Shown here piece after piece: positions 29,914 through 39,106 of a stretch of DNA of 64,000 bases (the stretch's first letter is position 1; every line of letters begins with the position of its first letter). The notes beneath the pieces were generated by a model. The model made no database searches. It had not been told where the DNA came from and saw only the letters and a program-made list of their open reading frames with translations. The position numbers were made by a program, and so were the translations under genes. The stretch comes from Shimia haliotis (lineage in GTDB: Bacteria > Pseudomonadota > Alphaproteobacteria > Rhodobacterales > Rhodobacteraceae): assembly GCF_900114415.1 (NCBI RefSeq), contig NZ_FOSZ01000008.1, positions 92,275 through 156,274 of the forward strand. Direction: 5' to 3'.

Positions 29914-30675
29914 TTATGGCTGTGCCCTTTTTCGTAATGCACGCGCCTCACGGACCAACGCGGGCAATATCGCGAAACACCGTGCATAGCGCCCCACGAG
30001 CCGAGCCGGACTACTGAGCATGCGCCAAAGCCATTCCATGGCAATTGCCTGCACCCATTTCGGCGCGCGTTTCTGTGTTCCGGCGAGAAAATCCAGACCT
30101 GCTCCGATGCTGGCAAATCCAACCGACGGTGCCAATTCCCGCCCACGCGCTGCCAGCATTTCTTGCTTGGGAGCGCCCAGCGCAAGAAAGGCCAATCCGG
30201 CCCCGCTGGCATTGATCTGAGCCAAAACCTCGGCGGCCCCATCACCCGTCGGATCAAACCCCAATGGCGGCGCAATCTTGCAGACCACGTTCAACCCGCC
30301 GACCTCCGCCTCAAGTGCATCGCCTGCCGCATCCAACGCCTGCTGCGTGCTGCCAACCAAGGCCACCGAAACACCCGCTTGCGCGGCCATAAGCGCCAAT
30401 GGCACCACCAGCTCGGAGCCTGGCAAAAGGGTTACGGGCTGCTTTGCAATGCGCGACAGCCAAACCACCGGATTGCCGTCCGCCACCACAAAATCCTGCG
30501 CCAGATAGGCCGTTGCAAACCCGTGATCCTTCCTCAGCTTCACAAGGTGATCCAGATTTATGGTCGCCAGCGCAAACCCGCGCGAGGCCGAGAATCGCGC
30601 GTTCACCGCATCCTGCAACGCAGCCAAATCGGCCAGATTGACCGTGACCTCTCCTGCAACCGTTTGGAATTTCAC
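29914..30675 (-). CDS. WecB/TagA/CpsF family glycosyltransferase
   Basis: 253 residues. Diagnostic blocks: ATINLDHLVKLRKD, FVVADGNPVVWLSR (the VxDG region) and FLALGAPKQEMLAARG with the conserved Gly-x-P-x-Q-E pattern, followed by IGAGLDFLAGTQKRAPKW. These enzymes (GT26) transfer N-acetylmannosaminuronic acid, N-acetylmannosamine or glucuronic acid to lipid-linked intermediates. Leftward within an otherwise rightward locus, facing the Gfo/Idh gene over a 184-base divergent gap. Confidence 0.93.
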   Translation of the reverse strand: MKFQTVAGEVTVNLADLAALQDAVNARFSASRGFALATINLDHLVKLRKDHGFATAYLAQDFVVADGNPVVWLSRIAKQPVTLLPGSELVVPLALMAAQAGVSVALVGSTQQALDAAGDALEAEVGGLNVVCKIAPPLGFDPTGDGAAEVLAQINASGAGLAFLALGAPKQEMLAARGRELAPSVGFASIGAGLDFLAGTQKRAPKWVQAIAMEWLWRMLSSPARLVGRYARCFAILPALVREARALRKRAQP

Positions 30676-30859
30676 GCCTGTGTCCCCGAGTTTTGCCTTA
30701 CGCTAACACCGCAGCCCCCCATTTGGCAGCTTAAGATCAGCCAAAACCTGCCATTTGCGCCCGTTTCGCCACATCTGATGCCGATTTTATTCGTCTTTCT
30801 GGTCACGTTGCAAAGAAACCCTATATTTGTGCCAAGCCATTGAACAAAGGACCAAAGTT

Positions 30860-31993
30860 ATGAGTGCTCCCGTCGCGCGCAGTGTGTCGATAATCGGATG
30901 TGGGTTTGTGGCCGATCTTTATATGCGGTCCTTCGCCCGACATCCTGACATCGCCGTGTCGCAGGTTTTTGACCACGACCCTTCCCGAATGGCCGCCTTC
31001 TGCGACCATTGGAAACTGCGCGGTGTCGACAGCATGGAGCGTTTTCTGGGCAACTTGCCCGTCGGTTCGCTTGTTCTGAACCTGACCAACCCCTCGGCGC
31101 ATTATGACGTCAGCAAGCTGTGTCTTGAGGCAAGGCATCACGTTTACTCGGAAAAGCCGCTGGCAACCGAACTGGCGCAGGCGATCGAACTGACGGAACT
31201 GGCCGAAGCCAAAGGGCTGTTGTTGGCCTCTGCCCCATGCTCCGTGCTTGGTGAAGCCGCTCAGACGCTCGCCAAAGCCGTTCGGGACGACGTCGCTGGG
31301 CCGGTGCGGCTCGTGTATGCTGAATTGGATGACGGGTTTGTTCCTCAGGCCCCTTTTGAGGACTGGCAAAGCGATAGCGGAGCGCCTTGGCCTGCCGACG
31401 ACGAATTTGCTGTGGGCTGCACTTTGGAACATGCGGGGTATTATCTGACGTGGCTGATTGCGATGTTCGGGTCGGTGCGCCGTGTGGTCGCGGCCTCAAC
31501 CGAAGCGATCCCCGACAAGCCTGTGACCGGCACTCCTGATTTTGCCACCGCGACCCTGTTTTTCGAAAGCGGCGTAACCGCGCGGCTGACCTGTTCGATC
31601 GTCGCAAGCCACGACCACCGGATCCGGCTGTTTGGCGACAAAGGCGTGCTTCAGGTGAAACAAAGCTGGGACAATGATGCGCCTGTGAAGTTCCACAAAC
31701 GCATGACATTGCGGCGACGCTTGTTTGAAAACCCGCTTGGCAAACGTCTGCGACTGAGTGGCGAAACCCACCCCAAGGTGGACCGCTGGGGTGCAGCCAC
31801 GATGAATTTCGCACTTGGCCCCGCCGAAATGCTGGATGCTATGGCCGAGGGGCGGTCCTGCCGCTTGAGCAGCGATTTTGGCCTTCACCTGACCGAGGTT
31901 ACGCTGGCAATGCAAAACGCCGGAGAGGATGGTATTGCGCAGGACATGACCACCCGTTGTGACCCCATTGAACCGATGCCATGGGCGCAATGA
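30860..31993 (+). CDS. Gfo/Idh/MocA-family oxidoreductase
   Basis: 377 residues. Starts at ATG 30860, preceded by AAAGGA. N-terminal Rossmann motif SIIGCGFVADLYMRSFARHP and the EKP motif in VYSEKPLATEL, as expected for NAD(P)-dependent sugar dehydrogenases. Likely acts on a nucleotide sugar for the polysaccharide, for example oxidation at C3. The next gene, an epimerase/dehydratase, overlaps by 13 bases. A fused version of the same pair of domains occurs at 35125. Confidence 0.9.
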   Translation: MSAPVARSVSIIGCGFVADLYMRSFARHPDIAVSQVFDHDPSRMAAFCDHWKLRGVDSMERFLGNLPVGSLVLNLTNPSAHYDVSKLCLEARHHVYSEKPLATELAQAIELTELAEAKGLLLASAPCSVLGEAAQTLAKAVRDDVAGPVRLVYAELDDGFVPQAPFEDWQSDSGAPWPADDEFAVGCTLEHAGYYLTWLIAMFGSVRRVVAASTEAIPDKPVTGTPDFATATLFFESGVTARLTCSIVASHDHRIRLFGDKGVLQVKQSWDNDAPVKFHKRMTLRRRLFENPLGKRLRLSGETHPKVDRWGAATMNFALGPAEMLDAMAEGRSCRLSSDFGLHLTEVTLAMQNAGEDGIAQDMTTRCDPIEPMPWAQ

Positions 31994-32949
31994 TCTCACC
32001 CATAGCGATCACCGGCGCGACCGGATTTATCGGGCGTCGCACGGTGGAGGCCGCGCGCGTCGCAGGGCTGGAGCTGCGTGTTTTTGCCCGACGCCCAGAA
32101 ACCGTGCCAGCCCACTGGCGGCAGGATGCGGGTATCGACATCACCATTCTGGATCTGGCAAGCACCGAAAACCTCGCCGACTATCTGGACGGGGTGCAGT
32201 CGGTGATCCACTGCGCCGCCGCGATGGCCGGTGATCACGAAAACGACACGCTGGAGGCCACGCAAACGCTGATTGAAGCGGTGGTCAAAGCCGAGGTGCC
32301 GCATGTGGTGCTGGCGGGGTCGATCTCGGTCTATGACGCGACCACCTTGGCGGATGGCGCGACGCTGGACGAAGCCTGTAAGATCGGCGTCAAAGGTCGT
32401 GATGCCTATGCAGCGGCAAAGTATGAGCAAGAGGACATGCTGCACGCCGCTGCGGTGTTGCACAAATTCTCCCTTACCAAACTGCGTCTTGGGGCTGTCT
32501 GGGGGCCAACCCGCCTGTTCAACGCCCATATTGGCCCCGCGTTCGGGCCGGTTCTTTTGCGGTTGGATGGCGGTGGAACCGTGCCCTTGTGTGACGTCGA
32601 ACTGGCGGCGGAATGTCTGGTGAAAGCAAGCCAAGCCGCTAACGGCGTGGAGGCCCTAAACGTGGTGGATGATGCTCTGCCGACGCGAGCACAATTCCTG
32701 CGCGCCTTCCGTGCCAGCGGCTGGCCAAAGCTTGTGTTTCCGCTGCCTTTGGCAATGATGCGGCTGTTGGCGGCGATCACACCCGAAACACCTGAAATGC
32801 CTGGCCTGTTACGCCGCCCGATTCTGGAAGCGCGCCACAAGCCTCTCACCTATTCGAACCACCTGATGCACAAACGCCTTGGCCCCGTCACAAATCTGCC
32901 CTTTGAGACCGCTATGCGAAATAGCATAAAAAACGAGCAAACCCAGTGA
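31981..32949 (+). CDS. NAD-dependent epimerase/dehydratase
   Basis: 322 residues, extended SDR type. N-terminal GATGFIGR motif, a Ser-containing strand VVLAGSISVYD and the catalytic YxxxK as YAAAK. Expected to change the configuration or remove water from a nucleotide sugar made by the neighbouring enzymes. It overlaps the upstream Gfo/Idh gene by 13 bases and the downstream glycosyltransferase by four (GTGA). Confidence 0.9.
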   Translation: MGAMISPIAITGATGFIGRRTVEAARVAGLELRVFARRPETVPAHWRQDAGIDITILDLASTENLADYLDGVQSVIHCAAAMAGDHENDTLEATQTLIEAVVKAEVPHVVLAGSISVYDATTLADGATLDEACKIGVKGRDAYAAAKYEQEDMLHAAAVLHKFSLTKLRLGAVWGPTRLFNAHIGPAFGPVLLRLDGGGTVPLCDVELAAECLVKASQAANGVEALNVVDDALPTRAQFLRAFRASGWPKLVFPLPLAMMRLLAAITPETPEMPGLLRRPILEARHKPLTYSNHLMHKRLGPVTNLPFETAMRNSIKNEQTQ

Positions 32950-34166
32950 CCGAGACTCCCAAGCCCATTGCCTATTTGACTGGCGAATACCCCCGCGCGA
33001 CGGACACGTTTATCCAGCGCGAGGTCGCCGCTTTACGTGACCAAGGCTTAACGGTGGACACCTGCTCGATCCGGCGCACCGGATCAGAGCATCATGTGGG
33101 CGAAGAACAACGCCAAGAGGCTGCGAACACGTTCCATGTGCTGGCCGCCGCCAAATCCCCGATCACCTTGATCACCGCACATTTCGCGGCACTTGCCCGC
33201 CGTCCGGGCGCGTACTTCCGCGCGCTTTTTCTGGCACTGAAAACCGCCCCACCCGGCCTGCGCGGGTTTCTGTTTCAGCTTTTCTATTTCGCCGAGGCTG
33301 CGGTTCTCGCTCAACATCTGCGCCGCAAAAACGTGCGCCATTTGCACAACCACATCGCGAAATCCTCCTGCACGGTTGCGATGCTCATGTCGGAAATGTC
33401 GGGTATCCCCTACAGCTTCACGCTGCACGGTCCGGATATCTTCTTTGCGCCGGATCACTGGCGGCTGGACGAGAAGATCGCACGCGCGAAATCGGTGGCC
33501 TGCATCAGCCATTTCTGTCGCTCGCAAGCCATGGCGCTGTCCGATCCAAAACACTGGCACAAGCTGCATATCATCCATTGCGGCGTTGATCCGGACCTCT
33601 ATGCCGACACCAAGCCACCATCGGGGCATCGCTTGCTTTTTGTGGGCCGCCTCGCGCCGGTCAAAGGCCTGCCGATCCTGCTGCGGGCTTTGGTGCCGTT
33701 GATTGAGGATTTCAAAGACCTGAAGCTGACCGTCATTGGCGATGGCGAAGGCCGCAAGGCACTGGAACATCAGGCGCAGACCGCCGGCCTTGCCGAACAT
33801 GTCGAGTTTGTCGGCTACAAGAACCAGACCGAAGTGGCAGAAGCTTTGGCTGAAACGGACCTGTTTGTCTTGCCCAGCTTCGCCGAAGGTGTGCCGGTTG
33901 TCCTGATGGAAGCCATGGCCGCTGCCCGCCCCGTTGTCACCACGCAAATCGCCGGCGTGCCGGAATTGGTGGAAAACGGGCAAGCCGGTTTGTTGGTGCC
34001 TCCAGGTGACACCGACGCGCTCAGCCGCGCCATTGCGACCATCCTGTCTGATCCCTCGCGCGCGGCGGACATGGGCGCGAAGGGCCGCCAGCGGGTGCAG
34101 GCCGCCTTTACCGTGACCACCGAAGCCGCCCGGCTGGCCCAATTGTTTGAGGGCACCGCGCAATGA
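32946..34166 (+). CDS. Family 4 glycosyltransferase (GT-B)
   Basis: 406 residues with a GT1/GT4 fold: the N-terminal half ends with the donor-side region LLFVGRLAPVKGLPILLRAL, then VIGDGEGR and the E-x7-E motif within SFAEGVPVVLMEAMAAARPVV. The GTG start at 32946 overlaps the epimerase stop (GTGA). It adds a sugar to the lipid-linked intermediate; retaining mechanism expected from the family. Tightly coupled to the next glycosyltransferase (ATGA overlap). Confidence 0.92.
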   Translation: MTETPKPIAYLTGEYPRATDTFIQREVAALRDQGLTVDTCSIRRTGSEHHVGEEQRQEAANTFHVLAAAKSPITLITAHFAALARRPGAYFRALFLALKTAPPGLRGFLFQLFYFAEAAVLAQHLRRKNVRHLHNHIAKSSCTVAMLMSEMSGIPYSFTLHGPDIFFAPDHWRLDEKIARAKSVACISHFCRSQAMALSDPKHWHKLHIIHCGVDPDLYADTKPPSGHRLLFVGRLAPVKGLPILLRALVPLIEDFKDLKLTVIGDGEGRKALEHQAQTAGLAEHVEFVGYKNQTEVAEALAETDLFVLPSFAEGVPVVLMEAMAAARPVVTTQIAGVPELVENGQAGLLVPPGDTDALSRAIATILSDPSRAADMGAKGRQRVQAAFTVTTEAARLAQLFEGTAQ

Positions 34167-35128
34167 CAACGGCAATCGTTATCGGACGCAACGAAGGCAA
34201 ACGCCTCGTCGCTTGCTTGGCGTCGCTGACCGCGCAGGGCGTCGAAATCGTTTACGTCGACAGCGGCAGCTGGGACAATTCCATCGCCGAGGCGCGCAAG
34301 GTTGGTGCTCTGGTCGTTGAATTGGAACGCGACAAACCCTTCACCGCAGCTCGCGCGCGGCAGGCAGGGTTTGACGCGTTGGCGCAGACCGGAGATCTGC
34401 CCGAGTTTGTTATGTTTGTGGACGGAGACTGCATGGTCATGGACGGCTGGATCGCTGCAGGCGAAAAGGCCCTGCGCGACGATCCCGACCTTGGCCTCGT
34501 GACCGGCTGGCGCGCCGAACTTTATCCGGAACGCTCAGTTTATAACGCCATGTGCGAATTCGAATGGCGGCGTCCGGCAGGCGTGATCACCGCCTGCGGG
34601 GGCGACATGATGGTACGCTCAAAAGCTTTCGAGCAAGCTGGGGGATTTGACGCCACAGTCATCGCCGCCGAGGATGACGAATTTTGCGTGCGGCTTGCCA
34701 AATCAGGCTGGGGTCTGCGCCGTATTCCCGTTGAAATGACCCGCCATGACGCCGCTATGCTGCGGTTTGGCCAATGGTGGCAACGCGCGGTGCGCACCGG
34801 CCACGGCTTTGCACAGGTCGGCTGGATGCACCCACCCTATTTCCGGCGCGAACAGGTACGAGCCGTGGTCTATGGCCTGCTGCTTCCGCTGTTGCTACTG
34901 ATCGGTCTGACCGAGTCTGCGTTGCTCTTTTTGATCGTCGTGGCGCTTTATGGCATGAACTATGTCCGCACCACCAAAGGGTTGATTGCAGATGGCCTGC
35001 CCGCGTGGGAAGCCCGACGCCACGCCCGTCTATTGACGCTCTCCAAGCTGCCCAACGTCTTGGGCATGACCCTATTTCATTGGCGCCGCCTGAGTGGCCG
35101 CGCGATGCAGATTATCGAGTATAAATGA
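34163..35128 (+). CDS. Family 2 glycosyltransferase with C-terminal membrane segments
   Basis: 321 residues. GT-A start TTAIVIGRNEGKRLVACLASL, YVDSGSWDNS, and the donor motif FVDGDCMVMDGW, then GGDMMVRSKAFEQAGGFD. Hydrophobic segments near 230-270 suggest membrane association. Overlaps its neighbours by four bases on both sides. Likely another step in repeat-unit assembly. Confidence 0.9.
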   Translation: MTTAIVIGRNEGKRLVACLASLTAQGVEIVYVDSGSWDNSIAEARKVGALVVELERDKPFTAARARQAGFDALAQTGDLPEFVMFVDGDCMVMDGWIAAGEKALRDDPDLGLVTGWRAELYPERSVYNAMCEFEWRRPAGVITACGGDMMVRSKAFEQAGGFDATVIAAEDDEFCVRLAKSGWGLRRIPVEMTRHDAAMLRFGQWWQRAVRTGHGFAQVGWMHPPYFRREQVRAVVYGLLLPLLLLIGLTESALLFLIVVALYGMNYVRTTKGLIADGLPAWEARRHARLLTLSKLPNVLGMTLFHWRRLSGRAMQIIEYK

Positions 35129-37242
35129 CCATGAGTGCTTTGGACCCCAACCGCCCGATCCGCGCCGCCCTTCTTGGTGCAGGTTACATCGCCGACTGGC
35201 ACGCTGGCGCGATCAAGGCCACTCCGGGGGTGGAACTGGTCGCTGTTTGTGACCGTTCCGCCGCGGCGGCAGACGCCCTGGCGCAGGCTTACGGGCTCAC
35301 CGCCTACACTGATCTCGACGCCATGTTGGCCGCAGGGGTTGCCGACGCCATTCACATCGTCACGCCCCCACAAACGCACCGCGCCTTGGCTGAAACCTGT
35401 CTGCGCGGCGGGGCTCATGTGTTGGTGGAAAAACCCGTGGCGCTTTCAGGGTCTGAGACTGCCGAGATCACCGCCATTGCCAAAGAGACCGGTCGCACTT
35501 TTGCAGCCGGCCACAATTTTATGGGCACACCCGGATATCAGCGTCTGAAAACCCGCCTTGAGGCCGGCGACATCGGGCGCATTGCCGCCGCCGAAATCAA
35601 CTGGCATTTCCCTCTTGCGCCCCTGCGCTCCGGGCCTTTTGGCCTTTGGCTGCTGGCGGAGACAAGGAACCTTTTGCTGGAACTTGGCCCGCATCTCTTT
35701 GCCTTTGCAGTGGATCTTTTTGGCGAAATCGACGTGCATCACGTGGCGCTTTCAAAACCCGTCGCCATTCCAGGCGATACCGCCCGCCCGCAAGGAATCC
35801 GCATTTTTGCCAGCGCCGGAGACGTAAGCATCACCATCAACCTGTCGTTGGTGGAAACCATGGACGACCGCTCAGTGACGCTGCATGGCTCCACCGCCAC
35901 AGCGCGCTATGACTACGCGCACGACGTGCTGGTCGTGGACGCCGAAAACGCCGCAGACATCGTAGCCAACCCATTTCTGCGCCAAATGGGGCTTGCAGGT
36001 CAGCATTTGCGCGAAGGCATGGTGAACGGCGCGCGCCAGTTGGTGTCGCTTAACCGTAAAAGCCCCTACGGCCTCAGTTTCGCGGGACTAGCGGGTGCGT
36101 TTTATAGCTCCATCCGCTCTGGCCGCCCGCTGGATGCACGGTTCCATGGCGACAGTGCCACCAAAGTTATGTCGGCCATTGACGCGGCCATCGGCCTGTT
36201 ACCGAATCCGGACAAGAAACCCAAACCTGCCAGCCGCAAGAAACCGAAACCAACCGTGCTTATCATTGGCGGCACTGGCTTTATTGGCCGCGCACTGACC
36301 CGCGCTTGGGTTGCCAAAGGGCGCGACGTGCGGGTGCTTTCGCGCGGACACTCCGGCCCCTTTGACGACATCTCGGATCACGTCGAACTCTTCGGCGCCT
36401 CGCTCACCGACCCCGGCCAACTTGCCGCCGCCTTTGACGGGATCGAGATCGCCTATCACCTCGGCAAATCCATGGACGCAACGTGGGAAGCCGCCCTGAA
36501 AAACGATGTCGAAGTCACCGAAAGCATCGCCCGGGCCGCCAATGCGGCGGGTGTGTCGCGTTTCATCTACACCGGCACGATCGCCAGCTATGACATGTCC
36601 GATCCCGCCACGACCATCACGGAAGAAACCGATTTCGGCGAGATGGAAGCGCGCAACATCTATGCCCGCTCCAAGGCGGAGTGTGAGGCGCGATTGATGG
36701 AGATGCACCGAAAACACGACCTGCCGCTGGTTGTCGCACGCCCCGGAATCGTGGTGGGGCACGGAGGCCCGCTGCAACATTGGGGCATCGGGCGCTGGCA
36801 TGGCGCGGGCGCGGTCCGCATCTGGGGCAATGGCAAACACGTGATTCCTTTTGTGTTGAATGAAGATGTGGCCGACGCTTTGATCCTCATGGCCGAAAGC
36901 GACGCCGCATTGGGGCAATCCTTTAACCTTGTTGGTGAGCCGATGCTGTCGGCGCGGGATTATTTCGACGCCATCTCCGCCCGCCTTGGCGCCCGCATCA
37001 AGGTGAAGCCCAGCCACCTGGCCGTGCTGTATGGTTCTGCCAGCGTCAAATATTGGCTAAAAAAGCACGTCTTCCGCCATGGCGGGCTGTCCAATCCTTC
37101 GCTCGCCGATTGGCAAAGCCGCGCGCACTATTCCCCATTTGACAACACACATCCGAAACAGATTCTTGGCTGGCAGCCCGAAGCCCGCCGCGATGAGTTC
37201 CTGACCAAGGCGATTGATGAGGCCAACCTGCTTGGCTTCTGA
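35125..37242 (+). CDS. Fusion of Gfo/Idh/MocA oxidoreductase and NAD-dependent epimerase/dehydratase
   Basis: 705 residues. The N-terminal domain (about 1-350) has LLGAGYIADWHAGAIKATPG and EKPVAL, as in Gfo/Idh/MocA dehydrogenases. A Lys/Pro-rich linker (KKPKPASRKKPKPT, about 359-373) joins it to an extended SDR (about 374-705) with IIGGTGFIGRALTRA and YARSK as the catalytic Tyr/Lys. The same two activities occur as separate genes at 30860 and 31981, so the locus has both a split and a fused pair. The fusion suggests channelling of a keto-sugar intermediate. Confidence 0.93.
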   Translation: MTMSALDPNRPIRAALLGAGYIADWHAGAIKATPGVELVAVCDRSAAAADALAQAYGLTAYTDLDAMLAAGVADAIHIVTPPQTHRALAETCLRGGAHVLVEKPVALSGSETAEITAIAKETGRTFAAGHNFMGTPGYQRLKTRLEAGDIGRIAAAEINWHFPLAPLRSGPFGLWLLAETRNLLLELGPHLFAFAVDLFGEIDVHHVALSKPVAIPGDTARPQGIRIFASAGDVSITINLSLVETMDDRSVTLHGSTATARYDYAHDVLVVDAENAADIVANPFLRQMGLAGQHLREGMVNGARQLVSLNRKSPYGLSFAGLAGAFYSSIRSGRPLDARFHGDSATKVMSAIDAAIGLLPNPDKKPKPASRKKPKPTVLIIGGTGFIGRALTRAWVAKGRDVRVLSRGHSGPFDDISDHVELFGASLTDPGQLAAAFDGIEIAYHLGKSMDATWEAALKNDVEVTESIARAANAAGVSRFIYTGTIASYDMSDPATTITEETDFGEMEARNIYARSKAECEARLMEMHRKHDLPLVVARPGIVVGHGGPLQHWGIGRWHGAGAVRIWGNGKHVIPFVLNEDVADALILMAESDAALGQSFNLVGEPMLSARDYFDAISARLGARIKVKPSHLAVLYGSASVKYWLKKHVFRHGGLSNPSLADWQSRAHYSPFDNTHPKQILGWQPEARRDEFLTKAIDEANLLGF

Positions 37243-37768
37243 TTTGCGCCTTCTGGTGGTGGGCGACATCTTTGGACGCCCAGCACGTGGTTGCTGCCTG
37301 TCGGAAGGCCTGAGCAGTACCGAAATCATCCGTTGCGACCTTGCCAACCTGTCCGGTCGGCCTGATTTGGCCGGTGAAGCACTGCACGCGCATCTCTTTG
37401 AACGTGGTGCTATGGGACGCGTTGTCGACACCATCACGAAGCTTTCAAACACGCCCACTGTCGCACTCGGGTATAGCGCAGGTGGCACCGCCCTATGGCA
37501 AGCCGCGCGTCACGTGCCGTTTCTTGGGTTGGTGTGCATCTCAAGCACGCGCTTGCGCAACGAAACACCCGTGTCGGTGCCGACATTGACCGTCTTTGGC
37601 GGATCGGACCCGCATCGCCCAAATGATCACTGGTGCGCGACTGTTCCAACGCACGTGCAAATCCTGCCTGAAGCCGCGCATGATTTTTACTGCGAAACAG
37701 GCTCTCCTCGCTATGCCGCTCTGCAGTCGACAATCGCTGAGTCATTCACCAACTGGCACCGCGCCTAA
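37217..37768 (+). CDS. Small alpha/beta-hydrolase-like protein
   Basis: 183 residues. Nucleophile motif GYSAGG (G-x-S-x-G), a possible Asp in VFGGSDPHRPN and a late His in AAHDFY give a likely catalytic triad. It is shorter than most alpha/beta hydrolases. The start is the ATG at 37217, overlapping the fusion gene by 26 bases; a TTG at 37232 is an alternative. Substrate unknown; it could remove an acyl group from the product of the locus. Confidence 0.65.
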   Translation: MRPTCLASDLRLLVVGDIFGRPARGCCLSEGLSSTEIIRCDLANLSGRPDLAGEALHAHLFERGAMGRVVDTITKLSNTPTVALGYSAGGTALWQAARHVPFLGLVCISSTRLRNETPVSVPTLTVFGGSDPHRPNDHWCATVPTHVQILPEAAHDFYCETGSPRYAALQSTIAESFTNWHRA

Positions 37769-37877
37769 AGGCGATCCGGCTAAACGGCATCTGCTGACGC
37801 CCAATCTCCGCAATGGCGCCTTTGTTTTGTCTGCATTTGCCTGATAGTTTGCCAGTCAGGACACATGGATACATGTC

Positions 37878-38648
37878 ATGAACGACGAGCAGAAAAAGCA
37901 CTTGGACGACCTGTCCCCCGCGCCGGAGGGGAACCTTCCTGCCGTGCATGACCCCGATGTATTCTGGGATAGCCTTGCCGTGGCCGTTCCTGATGACGCG
38001 CAACTTAAGGCCGCCAAAGTCGTGAGCGCCACCCGCGCCCATCCGGCCCATGCCGCCTTTGACATGTTGCGCACGCGTATGTTGCAGGCGCTGTCTGACA
38101 ATGGCTGGTCCCGTGTCGCCGTCGCTGCGCCGACGCGCGGCTGTGGCAGCTCTTTTGTCACCCTAAATCTGGCCTATGCCGCCGCACGCCTCAGCAACAC
38201 CAGAACGGTTGTGATGGATATGGATCTGCGCAAGCCCCACCTCGCGGATATGTTGAACATTGAAGCACCAGAGGACATGGCCGCCTACCTGTCCGGTGAA
38301 ATCGCGCCAGAGGATTTTCTGATTGCCACACGGCCCAACCTCGCGTTTGGCCTGAGCACTTCGCCAGCTGACAACTCCGCAGAGATGTTTCAGGCGACGA
38401 TGACCGGTGACGTACTGGATGAGCTGAGTGACCTTCTGTCACCTGACCTTGTGCTATTTGACATGCCGCCCGCGCTGGAATTTGACGACGTGCTCGCCTT
38501 TCTTCCGAATGTGGATGCGGTGTTGATCGTTGCCGGCGGCGGTGTGTCTTCTGCCGAAGATATCACGAAGGTGGAGCAGATCTTGTCTGAGGTGAAACCG
38601 ATTCTCGGCGTGATGTTGAACAACGCAGACGGCCCGGTTTCATACTAA
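37878..38648 (+). CDS. BY-kinase/CpsD-like ATPase with a degenerate P-loop
   Basis: 256 residues related to cytoplasmic bacterial tyrosine kinases that regulate polysaccharide export. Recognisable: MLRTRML before the nucleotide site, VVMDMDLRKP (Walker A') and LVLFDMPP (Walker B). The Walker A loop reads PTRGCGSSF (residues 85-93) and has Ser91 where the catalytic Lys is expected. There is also no Tyr cluster at the C-terminus, only the final Tyr. This argues for a pseudokinase or a nucleotide-binding regulator acting with the Wzz-like protein at 22823, which has no kinase domain. Last gene of the polysaccharide locus. Confidence 0.8.
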   Translation: MNDEQKKHLDDLSPAPEGNLPAVHDPDVFWDSLAVAVPDDAQLKAAKVVSATRAHPAHAAFDMLRTRMLQALSDNGWSRVAVAAPTRGCGSSFVTLNLAYAAARLSNTRTVVMDMDLRKPHLADMLNIEAPEDMAAYLSGEIAPEDFLIATRPNLAFGLSTSPADNSAEMFQATMTGDVLDELSDLLSPDLVLFDMPPALEFDDVLAFLPNVDAVLIVAGGGVSSAEDITKVEQILSEVKPILGVMLNNADGPVSY

Positions 38649-39106
38649 GTGGCGCTGGGTCTCCGCCTCACATCCAACAGATCTTAAGTGTGTCCGCGAT
38701 CATGCCTCGCGTCTATGCACATGCAATTTTAGAGAACCTTTACGCTTCGCTGGCATTTCCTGCCAAACCCATGATAAAATCGGTCAAGATCCGTGATTTT
38801 GGGCTTCTGCCATACATCTTCAGTAAAAATTGGCACAGCCCGAAGACACCAATAAGATATTGATCTAATTACCTTTTAACCAAATACCATTCGATTTCTT
38901 AACGTTCAATTTGCCTACATATCCCGGCTGTAAGTTTATCTTACAATGCGGTCAGAATTTTGAAATTTCACCGGCGACCTGACGTTACTAAATCTCTTTC
39001 ACGAAGGAGATACCGAAAGCTCTGCAACAGAGCACCGGCATCAATCCTCACAAATTGGCGGGCATGTGCCCGTCCTGTTTTAACTTTGAGAATGGAACAC
39101 AACGCC
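38649..39106 (+). promoter_or_regulatory. 458-base gap upstream of the agmatine operon, probable promoter and leader
   Basis: No convincing gene. AT-rich between 38755 and 38960. A hairpin CGGGC/GCCCG (39059-39072) followed by TCCTGTTTT lies 35 bases before the ATG of the carbamoyltransferase and could be an attenuator-like structure. A GAAGGAGATA sequence at 39003-39012 looks like a ribosome binding site, but no good frame follows it. The gap separates two functionally unrelated operons and should carry the main promoter of the agmatine genes. Confidence 0.5.
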
